Shown here in pieces: positions 49,663 to 62,320 of a DNA stretch of 64,000 nt. Origin of the DNA: Epiperipatus broadwayi (taxonomy: Eukaryota; Onychophora; Udeonychophora; Euonychophora; Peripatidae); NCBI GenBank assembly GCA_028023455.1, contig JAQFVV010006626.1, positions 188,001-252,000 of the forward strand, written 5' to 3'. The position numbers were made by a program, and so were the translations under genes. Every line of letters starts with the position of its first letter. Position 1 is the first letter of the stretch. Under the pieces are notes generated by a model that did not search any database, had not been told where the DNA came from, and worked only from the letters and a program-made list of their open reading frames with translations.

Positions 49663-50751
49663 TAATATTAATATTAATTACTATTGCATTTCTTCAGGTA
49701 TTTATATATCTTTATTATTTAGCCTTTTGGCAAATTTTTGATAACAATCTTTTTATTTCTTCATCTGTTTTATTAAAAATATCAATTGTTCCACCATTGC
49801 CTGGAGCTTTTCTTTCTTAATACATTTATTACATATCTCATCTCTTCATACAAAATGCTGAACAATTCAGATGATGTAGCAATGATAGGGGTAAATTTTC
49901 TAGTTTTTTTATTGCTACATAATTCTATAAAGAACATCTCCAAACATTTCATGATATAATAATGTCCTCATTTTTAATAATAGTTCCATTTTTCTTCTTA
50001 TTGCAGGAATAAGATTTATATCAATATCAATATACTGTTTCACATTTTAAAGACTTTTAATATCTATTCTAGTTTTTCATGCTAATTAACAAATATATAT
50101 TCATACATTGTTATTATTTTCTTTTCATACTTAAAAAACTTTAAAAATTCAATTATATTTAATTGATATATATATAGTCATATTTTTTTTTCTTCATAAA
50201 TTGTCTTACCTTAGTAGAAATTTTAATGGTCAATTACTCATTTTTTCTGCAAGCTATCTTTGATGAAATTGTTAATAATGTATATGTTATCTTCACTTAA
50301 TTCAATTCAACATGAACTTCAAAATTTTTTAATATTTTTGTAAGTTCTAATTCAAATTTATTGAAATATTTGTGAAAGTCAGGAACATCAACAGTGAATG
50401 CTGTGTTGACACTATTAAGAACATAAAAATCTTGAAGTAGATATTTTCTATTAGTCAAAATATAATCCAGTTTTGCTGCACCTTCATTTGGATACTTTAA
50501 TATCCATTATTATTTTGTCATTTTTTCCCCTAAATATGAATTTACATATTTTTTATGTTTTGACAAACTTTGCAAGTCTTTTTTTTTTATCACCATAACT
50601 AATTTTACATGCAACACTTGCATGACAATTTAATAATATTGTTTGGTCTGATAGAAAGCATTTTGCACATCCATGAAAAAATTATTCAAATCTTTATCAC
50701 AATGAAAACTTGTTGAGGCATAAATCTGAATTATTATCTACATTTGTATTA

Positions 50752-51013
50752 CCAAAGTCACACTTTTCTTTATTTTTGCCATAATATCCTATAAATACAA
50801 TTTATCCAAACTGTTTCAAACACTTTTTAGCAAAACTCTTTATTTGTACATATGCATACATCTACATTTCGACTGACCTGCAGTCTTCTTCAGAGCAAGT
50901 TTATTTTGATCTTGCTCTGAAGAAGACTGCAGGTCAGTCAAAATGTAGGTGTATGTATATGTACAAATAAAGAGTTTTGCTAAAAAGTGTTTGAAGCAGT
51001 TTGGATAAATTGT
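50752..51013. mobile_element. Foldback insertion with 16-bp target duplication
   Basis: Inside the old RTE. ATCTACATTTGTATTA at 50736-50751 is repeated exactly at 51014-51029. The insert has a ~47-bp leader, then inverted arms (50799-50901 and 50909-51012) with ACAATTTATCCAAACTG, GCAAAACTCTTTATTTGTAC and CTGCAGTCTTCTTCAGAGCA. Each arm holds a hammerhead-like segment. No ORF. The 75-codon minus frame here is an inverted-repeat artefact. Confidence 0.88.
50867..50893 (-). ncRNA. Hammerhead-like motif in the foldback insert
   Basis: On the minus strand: core CTGAAGA (50893-50887), one base, 5-bp stem GACTG/CAGTC with loop CAGGT, then GAAA (50870-50867). Both conserved boxes match the hammerhead consensus. 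Stems I and III are not evident. The plus-strand copy in the other arm (50917-50943) has AAAA in place of GAAA. Confidence 0.4.
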
Positions 51014-51690
51014 ATCTACATTTGTATTAAGTTTCACCTCTGTCTGATATACTATCAGTTCCCACAATGTTATTCTTCCATTTTTTATTTACAATAAATT
51101 TCTCTCACTTGTGCTTTTAATATTTGTGTCTTTGTTTTTATATGGTACATTTCCATTTATGAAATCAATTATCAATTTACATTTTTTTCCTAAACTCACA
51201 AAATACAAAATGTCCCATGTAATATTACATAGTTCTTTTCCAGTTCATATAATTTTATTTTATTTGAAAGGAATTAGCCACCAATCACTGTGTTGGATTT
51301 TAACTTTACTCTTCCAAAATAATGACCATCATTTTTTTTTGGCATGATAGCAAATATCTACTTATAAAAACAAGTTCATTCACATGCCCATCATTTTACC
51401 TTCAATAGAACTCAACTGATATCTCAGTTAAGAACTATCATGCCATCAAAAAAAGTCTATGATATTTATTGATCTTAAACTCAGAAATTAAAAGCCAATA
51501 AATTCACCATACTGGCTAATGTGTGTTGATGAGAATCCCATTCATGTTCGTGTACTTTATAAATAATGATATAATACTAACAACTGTAATTACAAGAATA
51601 TTCAGTGTAGACATTAAAAGATTTTCTCTGCTAAGTTCTTCAAGACCTCAAAGAGGAATAAAACCTTCTTTCAGTTAGGAGAAAACTCTT

Positions 51691-51821
51691 ATATATATCT
51701 AGCATTTATATTTTAAGTTAGATGTATTTAGAGGAAATTCAAACCAGACATTCCCATTCAGGTTTTAAAGTTTGTGTGTATCCTATCTAATTATATATAT
51801 ATATATATATATATATCGATA

Positions 51822-51878
<57 letters not shown>

Positions 51879-51885
51879 AATCGAT
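51691..51885. repeat. Spacer and (TA)n tract beside the PLE
   Basis: About 100 bp of unassigned sequence, then TA repeats (51793-51877) interrupted by TCGATACTG. CGATA occurs inverted on the far side near 51882. Confidence 0.75.
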
Positions 51886-51938
51886 ATATATATCAAAATA
51901 CAGTACAATTTATATAAATTATATTCTTTTAGAAGTAC

Positions 51939-51969
51939 TTTCGACTATACACTTTGTAGTCTTTATCAA
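51939..51969 (-). ncRNA. Hammerhead-like stem in the PLE pseudo-LTR
   Basis: Minus strand: TTGATAA (51969-51963), one base, stem GACTA/TAGTC, then GAAA (51942-51939). The same stem and GAAA occur in the diverged arms at 6.7 kb (6713-6740, TAGTT with a G-U pair) and 15.9 kb. Core C3 and G8 positions are U and A, so as read it would not be active. Published work reports hammerheads in PLE pseudo-LTRs, which makes a decayed ribozyme plausible. Confidence 0.35.
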
Positions 51970-52026
51970 CTATATAACGTTGAATAATCAAAACGAGACA
52001 ACCCTTAACAATACCCATAGTTCAAT

Positions 52027-52422
52027 TCAGATTTTCCACAATTCTGTTATCTTAACATTTGATGACTGGTGATTCATTAAAATTTGACAATTTCTTGAAA
52101 TCAACATAGCCTCTTTTATTTTACGTTTATTATGACAACGTTCAATTTGAATAATTTTCATATTTTTATAATTAAATTTAAATCCAGATTGACAAGATTT
52201 ATTATGATCAAATATAACAGATGATGAAGGTTTATTTACATCTGTTCCATATTGATTCTCTTTTTGAATTCTATTATATAAAAGCATATGTTCTTTTATT
52301 CTCTTCTCAAATGTACACTTAGATTCACCAATGTATTGTACGCCACATCCACATATCAATCTATATATAATAGAATTTTGATTAAACTTTGAATTTTGAA
52401 TTTTAGAATTATTAAGCATCAT
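52027..52422 (-). CDS. GIY-YIG endonuclease domain of a Penelope-like element (partial)
   Basis: 131 codons, open to the stop at 52027. After an Asn-rich start, IIYRLICGCGVQYIGESKCT gives the GIY-YIG core. FEKRIKEHM follows with the conserved Arg and His, then SSSVIFDHNKSCQSGFKFN and CHNKRKIKEAMLISRN with the catalytic-type Glu. The C-terminus is NVKITELWKI. Role in the family: endonuclease that nicks the target for RT-primed insertion. This fragment lacks the reverse transcriptase. The first Met falls at the junction with the right arm, so the start is an artefact of truncation. It is the least damaged coding segment in the window, which suggests a young insertion. Confidence 0.85.
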   Translation of the reverse strand: MMLNNSKIQNSKFNQNSIIYRLICGCGVQYIGESKCTFEKRIKEHMLLYNRIQKENQYGTDVNKPSSSVIFDHNKSCQSGFKFNYKNMKIIQIERCHNKRKIKEAMLISRNCQILMNHQSSNVKITELWKI

Positions 52423-52640
52423 GTTGATTTCAAGAAATCGTCAAATTTTAATGAATCGCCAGTCATCAAATGTTAAGATAACAGAATTGTGGGAAATCTG
52501 AATTGAACTATGAGTATTGTTAAGGGGTATCTCATTTTGATTATTCAACGTTATATAGTTGATAAAGACTACAAAGTGTATAGTCAAAAGTACTTCTAAA
52601 AGAATATAATTTATATAAATTGTACTGTATTTTGATATAT

Positions 52641-52700
52641 ATATATATTGACTTGTATATTACATATATTGTGAAACGAATACAGATATCAAACTTTATT

Positions 52701-52751
<51 letters not shown>

Positions 52752-53382
52752 TCTTGAAGGATGGTTAATGAGAATTGGTCAAACTGATATCTAATTCAAA
52801 CACTCTCTAATATAAATGAGTCAAAATGTCTGTCTAATTGGAGACATACAAATATTTCTTTTTATTATTTTAAATTCAGTCATTTTTAGTTCAAACATCT
52901 GTTTTATGATACTTTCACAAGATATACTACAAAGAAATATAATCTATTGCGAATATTTAATATTCCAACATCATGAATATTTATGCAGATATTTTGAACC
53001 AATAAAGCTTCTTTTTCATTAACACATATCTCATAACCAATTCATCTAAAAAGTATTAATTAATAAAAAAAGTAATAGTGTATTAAATTCTTGATTTTAA
53101 ACTTTTTGTGATTAGTCTCGAGGTAACCCCATATTTTATTTGCAGAAGCATATGTTTTCACAGTATAATAATCTAAAAAATAATAATACTGCACTAAAAC
53201 AGGTGAGACATCATCTAAGTAAAAATGATTATATACATTATATCATAAAAGCCTTTAATTTCATTCTATGTAACTATAGTAAATCTCTTGCACATGTATG
53301 TAAATGTTAAATTATATTCAGAAAAGCATATTTTTTGTTCCAAAATTTTTTTACAAATGTGTTGTGAACTAGTGTTTTGCAC
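52641..53382. other. (TA)n tract and AT-rich DNA
   Basis: TA tract at 52703-52748. A 68-codon frame at 52816-53022 is unassigned. Nothing else recognised. Confidence 0.5.
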
Positions 53383-53475
53383 GCGTTGATGGACTAGTGG
53401 TTAGCATAGCTGCTTTCCGAGAAGCTGGCCAGATTCACTTCCTGGTCAACGCATTTGACATATGAAAAAAAAGCA
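53383..53475 (+). mobile_element. tRNA-Gly(UCC)-derived retroposon, best-preserved cloverleaf
   Basis: Acceptor strands GCGTTGA (53383-53389) and TCAACGC (53446-53452) pair fully. The anticodon arm is GCTGC, TTTCCGA, GAAGC, with anticodon TCC at 53416-53418. The T arm CCAGA-TTCACTT-CCTGG has one mismatch, and the B box is degraded. Sequence otherwise follows animal tRNA-Gly(UCC). TTTGACATATGAAAAAAAA follows as an A-rich tail. Reads as a retroposed copy rather than a working gene. Confidence 0.8.
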
Positions 53476-54129
53476 ATTGATAATAATCTTTTCGACTTAT
53501 TGATACTCATAGTGATTCAAACACACATACATATTTTTCATCTTTTTTTTTCCAAAATTGTTGATGATAAATAATTTCTTTTGCAGTGAACTATTTGGAA
53601 TTTTTTTTTTTTCATATATAAATAAAGAATATGTAACTTTTATTTTTAGAAATGAAGATTGCATATACTACCATAAATTTATTTTTACAATCAATACATT
53701 AACAGTCATTTGATAAAGATATATTATGGTCATTTAATTACCAGATCATAATATCTAAAGCCATTTAATGATGAATTCTGTATAACTATCCTGATTGGCA
53801 ATGGTTTATGAACCAGAAAAAATGTCTAAACTTGATGTCAATATCTAAACAAAACATTCGAAACTTACCAGTCAAGACTAAATTTTCAGTCACATTTTAG
53901 CAGATAGATGGATTTTGGAGGACATAATACTTTAGTATACATATACATTTTTTATTATGTTGATTTAAGGTGCTTATTTATGTATGCATGTATGTGTTTT
54001 TGTAAAAAAAAAAAAAAACTAAGTTAATGTGTATTATTTTTAAACGAGTTTCCAACATTAACTAATTTTACATGTTTTTAACTTATAAAAATTAATTAAC
54101 AGTCCCAAAGTTACAAAATGTGAATATTT
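53476..54129. other. AT-rich DNA, nothing recognised
   Basis: No gene or repeat identified. Poly-T and poly-A runs near 53540, 53605 and 54005. Confidence 0.5.
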
Positions 54130-54390
54130 TATATCTTAATATATATCTGAATACTTATAGCATATATGTGTAGAGATGGTAATCTGGACCAATTGATGAT
54201 TGCTGGTTTAGCATGAAATACGTATATTGGTGATTATTTATCTTTCCAACGTATATGAGTTCAAGTGTATCAGTATTATGAGATAGTGTGGAGAGTGGTG
54301 GGTCGTATAAAAGTCGGTGCTCATATACTATATGTATTACATATATAGACACAGGTATATAATAAGCCTGTGTTTCAGTTATTATATATT
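54130..54390 (+). mobile_element. Dispersed hammerhead-repeat family, single-arm copy
   Basis: Begins near TATATCTTAATATATATCTG and ends AATAAGCCTGTGTTTCAGTT. It contains the motif at 54188-54231. Collinear with the 29.1-kb copy but shorter at the 5' side. The 65-codon minus-strand frame across it is shared by several copies only through repeat conservation. Confidence 0.85.
54188..54231 (+). ncRNA. Hammerhead-like motif, C3 to U
   Basis: All three stems and GAAA match the intact copies. The core reads TTGATGA, the same substitution as in the 34.9-kb copy, suggesting those two copies share an ancestor. Predicted inactive. Confidence 0.55.
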
Positions 54391-54950
54391 TGTCGGTAAA
54401 TAGTTAATTCTTTTTATACGTTTATACATACTATTTTAATTTGTGAATAAAATTAAATTCTGTTATCAAGTCGTAAACTTTTTTCTATGTTAAGCTTTAT
54501 TAAAGTTTGTTAATTATAACTGAACATCAGAGTCATGCTGATTAAGAAATATAGTGACAATTATTTGATACTTTAATAACGAAATTGACAAATGACTCTA
54601 GTACTTAAAAAGATACTGTTACAAAAAAAAATGTCAGATTAATTTCAGCACTGATCGATTATCGAAAGCCTAGACATAAGACAATTTTTACCGTAATTAA
54701 ATTGTAGATCCATTATTTGCAATTTTCCAAAATGTATAAAAATTTAAACAATTTAAATTGAACATTTTATGTCATTAACACAAATTAAAAACGTCAGATA
54801 GGAAAAAATAAAATAAAATACGTGAAACAAACATTCACCACCTATTAATAATGTGGGAAAAGCCAACATATAGTTTCTAGATAATATTTATAGAAGAAAT
54901 ATATGCTAAAATTTCTAATATTTCCACGTCTATCATTATATATATATATA
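54391..54950. other. AT-rich DNA, nothing recognised
   Basis: No gene or repeat, apart from a short TA run at about 54938-54953. Confidence 0.5.
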
Positions 54951-55370
54951 TATGAAAGAGAAACAATGTATAACAATCCTTTAAGTACAAAAAACTCAAA
55001 TTTTAGCACTACACTGAAAAGGAAATTCTCTTCAATGTTACGGTGCTATGATCTAATATATATTAAAACTCAAGCTAATTTAAATGAAAAGTGTGAATCT
55101 AAGAAAGCAAAGATTTTACGTCAGAAATAAACAAATATGTTTAATTTTAAATATATTTAGAATGATTATACAATTGTCAATTTTACTCCCCAAACTCAAA
55201 TATAAGAAAGAGAAGCAACGCATAATACTAACTGAAGTCAATAGACACACGCATCCTTTAAATAAAAAAAAAATGAAAATAGCACTACATTGAAAAGGAA
55301 CATTTTTTCAATGTTATGTGCAACGATCAAGCTAATTTAAATGAGAAGGGTAAATTCAGAGATTTATACA
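54951..55370 (+). repeat. Diverged direct repeat, two ~170-bp copies
   Basis: 54951-55130 and about 55203-55370 share a GAAAGAGAAxCAA block, ATCCTTTAA, TAGCACTACACTGAAAAGGA, a TTTTCAATGTTA block and AAGCTAATTTAAATGA in the same order and strand. Overlapping frames of 75 and 69 codons cross the first copy, but I do not recognise a product. It may be an unrecognised part of the PLE relic that follows. Confidence 0.65.
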
Positions 55371-55579
55371 TCCAAAGTCAAATGTTTCCACTCTATGCAT
55401 AAATTAGCTGAATTTAGAACATCATTTTATTCAGAAATATTTTATGTAAATTTCAAAGTGATAAATTATCCAATATTGAAATATATGCTAATGAATTACT
55501 GAATGTAAGATATAAATTCACACATAGATTTCAATAAAATAATAAATTGTGTAGTATAAGTATATCACTATTTTTTTTT
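55371..55579. other. AT-rich DNA, nothing recognised
   Basis: No identifiable feature between the direct repeat and the PLE relic. Confidence 0.45.
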
Positions 55580-55911
55580 TCTCAATTTAATGTTGCATTT
55601 AACGTTGGACCAAATACTTGTAGATTGTTTAAAGGAGGGTATTGATAAAATCAACAAATATAATATTATATATAAAGTGGTGTGCTGAAGCTGGTCCAGT
55701 TACATTATTGCGTTAAAAGGTACATAGAAAAAGAGTATTCATCAACATGAACTTTTATATAATGAATTGCAGTGTTAGATGGATGGATTTAAATCTGTAT
55801 TTGCAGAACATACAGTTATTTCTCATGGTAGTATAGATTTGATAATGTTTGTTTTATATGTAGAAAACTATTTTAAAAATTATAAATATGTCAGACAATT
55901 TCTTAAATAAA
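55580..55911 (+). pseudogene. Relic of a Penelope-like GIY-YIG endonuclease
   Basis: NVAFNVGPNTCRLFK is followed, in a frame holding only three stops, by GIDKINKYNIIYKVVC. Then come SSYIIALKGT, SIHQHELLYNELQC and SVFAEHTVISHGSIDLIMF, ending VENYFKNYKYVRQFLK. The order matches the PLE connector and GIY-YIG domain: NTxRLF, VYKxxC, SYIG, xQHE, AEHxxxxGHxID. The GIY-YIG Gly is lost. Recognised from motif order only. A third PLE lineage or a decayed copy of the 40-kb one. Confidence 0.6.
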
Positions 55912-56106
55912 CAATATAATTGTGCTAATATATATAAAGAGTTGGCCATTTATAAGAAAATACTATGATTTTAAGGAGATTTTATTTTTTTAAATTTTAA
56001 CCAAACTCAGCTTTGTTTACATGTTATAAACTGACTATAGATATCGCTCATTTTTATATGTTGTTACATTGATTATTGTAAAGTTTATTCGAGAGTTTTT
56101 TGTTTT

Positions 56107-56527
<421 letters not shown>

Positions 56528-56639
56528 GACACTATAATAGAGTATATAATTACAAGTGTTACAGTTTTGATCACTATGAATAAGATGCTAATGCATTAAA
56601 AATATATTACAGTTATTAAAATAAATATTAAATTATATA

Positions 56640-57115
56640 TTCCATTATACTAGACAGGCATGAGCACAGACTTTCAAATGAACCACCACTCTCCACACTA
56701 TCTTATAATACTGATACACCTGAACACACATATGTTGAAAAGATAAATAATCACCAATATACGTATTTCATGCTAAGCCAGCAATCATCAGTTGGTCCAG
56801 ATAACCATCTCTACACATATATGCTACAAGTGCTCATATATATATTAAGATAGCAAATCCTCCTACTTTAATGGACAGGCTTCAATCCACTCCAACTCTT
56901 CAACCATCCATCCAATTGAAAATCTGATGATGGAATGCTCAAAGGCCACCCTGAGGCCGATATTATTGTCACACCCATGTTGACCTAAGGTCAATCTGAC
57001 CCCTCATGTACAGGACATAATCTATTAAATACATATATAAGGGATAAGCAGACATCTCTAATAGTAATAGCTGAAATACACAAGCTTATATATACCTGTT
57101 TATATTCCATTATAG
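56640..57115 (-). mobile_element. Dispersed hammerhead-repeat, longest single-arm copy
   Basis: Minus-sense family terminus (GCATGAGCACAGACTTTCAA), motif, then CAATTGAAAATCTGATGATG. It continues into the internal segment also kept at 19.8 kb (GTCAATCTGACCCCTCATGT, AGGACATAATCTATTAAATA). It closes with TGAAATACACAAGCTTATAT near 57090. Best template for the family consensus. No ORF of substance. Confidence 0.85.
56753..56796 (-). ncRNA. Minimal hammerhead-ribozyme motif, intact core
   Basis: Minus strand, 44 nt: stem I ACCAA/TTGGT, core CTGATGA, stem II TGCT/AGCA with loop GGCTT, GAAA, 2-bp stem III and A at H17. It differs from the 14.0-kb motif only in the stem II loop and the stem III loop (ACGT against ATGT), while every core base agrees. 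Predicted cleavage lies between the A and TTGGT. Confidence 0.62.
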
Positions 57116-59922
<2,807 letters not shown>

Positions 59923-60020
59923 GTCAAGCATTGGTGGTCAAGAGGTCAGTGACAGCTGCTTTACAAAAAGTTGTCCCGGGTTAGCGAGTTCGCTTCCCGG
60001 CTGATGCTTTGACACATGAG
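59923..60020 (+). mobile_element. tRNA-Gly-derived retroposon copy
   Basis: TGTCAAGCATTGGTGGTCAA starts the copy, and GTTCGCTTCCCGG preserves a good B box. Relative to tRNA-Gly, the T-arm region carries a 7-nt insertion (TTAGCGA), and the D-loop region is altered. The 3' end CTGATGCTTTGACACATGAG is followed by poly-A. It lies about 30 bp before the RTE fragment on the same strand. Confidence 0.75.
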
Positions 60021-60049
60021 GAAAAAAAAATATTTAAAATAGGATATAT

Positions 60050-61417
60050 CACTGTCATTGCAGCTGTTATTACTATGTGATTATTCATATAATATACAAA
60101 CATGGATGGGCTGCTCACCAACATGCATTAGCCAGCATGGTGAGTTTAGTGGCTTTTTACCTCCAAGTTTAAAAATATTTTCTCGAATATATACAATCAT
60201 GACAGACAAAAATAAATCATGGCCCTTATTCCTAGGAGGCTATAAAAGTCACCGACCAAGGCAGTGGTTGGTGGCCGAAGGCGGAGGGTGCTAAGAATCC
60301 CATGATTGTAGACTCAGACTGCCATTTGATGACTACATTTTATTTAGGTACTTACAACTGCAAATCACTTTCAAGTGAAGGAAGATTGCAAGAATTAGAA
60401 GAAGAACTGCCTTATGTTAAATGGGATATTATTGGACTTTGTGAAGTTAGAAGAAAAGGTGAAGAAACAATTGATTTAAAAAGTGGACATATTTTTTACT
60501 ATAAAGGCACAAATATTGGAAATACAAGTGGAGTAAGATTCATTATAAATAAAAAAAATGGAAGAATAACATTGTGGTGATTGATTCTGTATCAGACAGA
60601 GTAGCAAGATTTTTTTTTGTAACTTAATAGCAGATACCAAATGCAGATAATTCAGGTTTATGCCCCAACAAGTTCTCATAGTGATGAAGTTATAGAAGAT
60701 TTTTATATGGATGGACAAAAGGCTTTTGATCAGAGTAAACAACATTTTAAAATTGTTATGGGAGACTTTAATGCTAGAATTGGTAAACAAATGAAATATG
60801 AAAATGCTGTAGGTAATTTTGGTTTTGGTAATAGGAATGAGAGAGGACATAGACATGTGGAGTTTGCCGAAAAAGAAAAACTTTATATTATGAATTCTTT
60901 TTTTGAGAAAAATCTTAAAAGGAAATGGACATGGAAGCATCCAAATGAAGGTACAGCAGATTTGGATTATATTTTGACTAACAGAAAATACATATTTCAA
61001 GATTGTAATGTTCTTAATAAATTTAACACAGGAAGTGATCATCGATTAGTAAGATGTAAGATACATGTTAATGCAAAAGTAGAGAGACAAAAATTATTAA
61101 AAAAAACAATATTTACAGTTGATATTTCTAATCTTCAGAAACATTCTAATGAATTTAAATTAGAACTTACAAATCAGTTTCAAGTATTAGTAGATTTAAA
61201 ACATGATTCAGATTTGAATGACATTAATAGGAAAATAAGCGATACACTTTTAAAAACTGCAACAAAGATAGCTGGTAGAAAAAAGCAGCAATTGACCAAT
61301 AAAATTTCTACTGAGACTAAAGAATTTATGAAGAAAAGAAGGAATATGAAGATATACAACAATGATGTATTAAAAAAGATTGAATATCTCGAATTTTGTA
61401 AAATGGTGTTGTAAAGG
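60050..61417 (+). mobile_element. RTE LINE, 5' half only
   Basis: Collinear with the 5' portion of the 31-34-kb RTE, starting in the 5' leader (GCAGCTGTTATTACTATGTG). The endonuclease is present in two frames. The first has LGTYNCKSL and IIGLCEVRRKGEETIDLKSG (60302-60580). The second has MQIIQVYAPTSSHSDEV, VMGDFNARIGKQ, DLDYILTNRKY and FNTGSDHRLVRCK (60641-61414). Here the catalytic GDFNA and SDH motifs are intact, unlike the 33-kb copy. Homology ends at 61417 within the linker, so RT is absent. The ~190-bp start includes a frameshift near 60245. Confidence 0.9.
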
Positions 61418-61597
61418 GTAGCTTACAATGCACACATTCTTAAAAGATCATGCATATTTATTGAACCCAATCTATTTGGAATTTATATTAATAGTGGGAA
61501 GATTATTATTTGTTATTATTATTATCTATATACATATAATACACAATAAATTATTATATTTATAAAATAAAATATGATCAGTATTTTATAAAGTAAT

Positions 61598-61652
<55 letters not shown>

Positions 61653-62320
61653 CTATTTGATTAAATAAACTGCAATGTATATATTTTTTTTTAATATAAA
61701 ATTGAATATTAATTTATAGTTAAATGAATTTGGGATGACCTGAAGTTAATTAGGTGGGTACATGTGTGTGAAAATAAAACTGATTTTATTATTTTATTAT
61801 TATTTTTTTATTTATAATAAATCTAAATGTATTTAAACAATAGGCAGTTAAAGATATGTGTGCCTGAAAATCTATGCGCATGAAATGTATAAAAACAAAA
61901 GACAGTTTACAAATCGTTCTTCTTATTGTTATAGAACCTGTGACAAAAGACAGCAATTAAAACTAAAAATTTAGAACGCTAAAATGGGGTTTTATTTTTT
62001 CTTTTAGTTAAATTATAAACATTTTAACAGTCAAATGCTGTAACTAAAAGTTTATCAAATTCAAAGGAAAGAAAGTGAAATAAGAAGAAAGAATATCTGA
62101 TTAATTCTTAAATAATTAAATCGTGTTTTAAAAGTTGTTGGAGTAAATTTGAATATTTTTAAATCTTTTCAAAAACAATAAGGAGAATTAAATTTGCTGG
62201 AAATTGGAAAAGGAAAAAAAAAATGAAATAGTTTTCTTAATATATATGTAAGCGCTTCAATACTATTCAATAAAAATATATGATTATAAATAATTATTAA
62301 ATTGTACTTTAATATGAAAA
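61418..62320. other. AT-rich DNA with a (TA)n tract
   Basis: TA tract at 61601-61650. The remainder shows no recognisable gene or repeat. Confidence 0.5.

Larger units (their letters stand above)
48058..51690 (-). mobile_element. Old, heavily mutated full-length RTE LINE
   Basis: Minus-strand copy collinear over its whole length with the 31-34-kb RTE: CTTTTACAATCTCTTGGAAT near the 3' end, GTCCTTTCTATAACTTCT within RT, CCTGGAGCTTTTC for the KAPGN region, and AGGCATAAATCTGAATTATT for QIIQVYAPT. Near the 5' end are CTCAGAAATTAAAAGCCAAT and TAAATTCACCATACTGGCTA. Every frame is closed. It carries two later insertions (49408-49662 and 50752-51013). Far more diverged than the other RTE copies, so it belongs to an older wave of the family. 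Confidence 0.88.
51886..52640 (-). mobile_element. 5'-truncated Penelope-like element with inverted pseudo-LTRs
   Basis: Inverted arms of ~220 bp (51886-52105 and 52421-52640) enclose 315 bp of unique sequence. The left arm holds the last ~26 codons of the endonuclease ORF plus the 3' untranslated region; the right arm is its inverted copy. Known of PLEs: 5' truncation and pseudo-LTRs in inverted orientation are common. The arm edge coincides with that of the 6-kb element despite strong nucleotide divergence, so it is a structural feature of the family. TA repeats lie on the left and nearby on the right. Confidence 0.85.

Noticed and set aside
53383-53453. Functional tRNA-Gly gene
   Set aside because: The B box is degraded, the T and anticodon stems have mismatches, an A-rich tail follows, and three other decayed copies lie nearby. 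A retroposed pseudogene is more likely.
60476-61042. 188-codon minus-strand frame opposite the RTE endonuclease, with similar frames opposite the 33-kb copy
   Set aside because: Antisense shadow of the endonuclease reading frame on the other strand.
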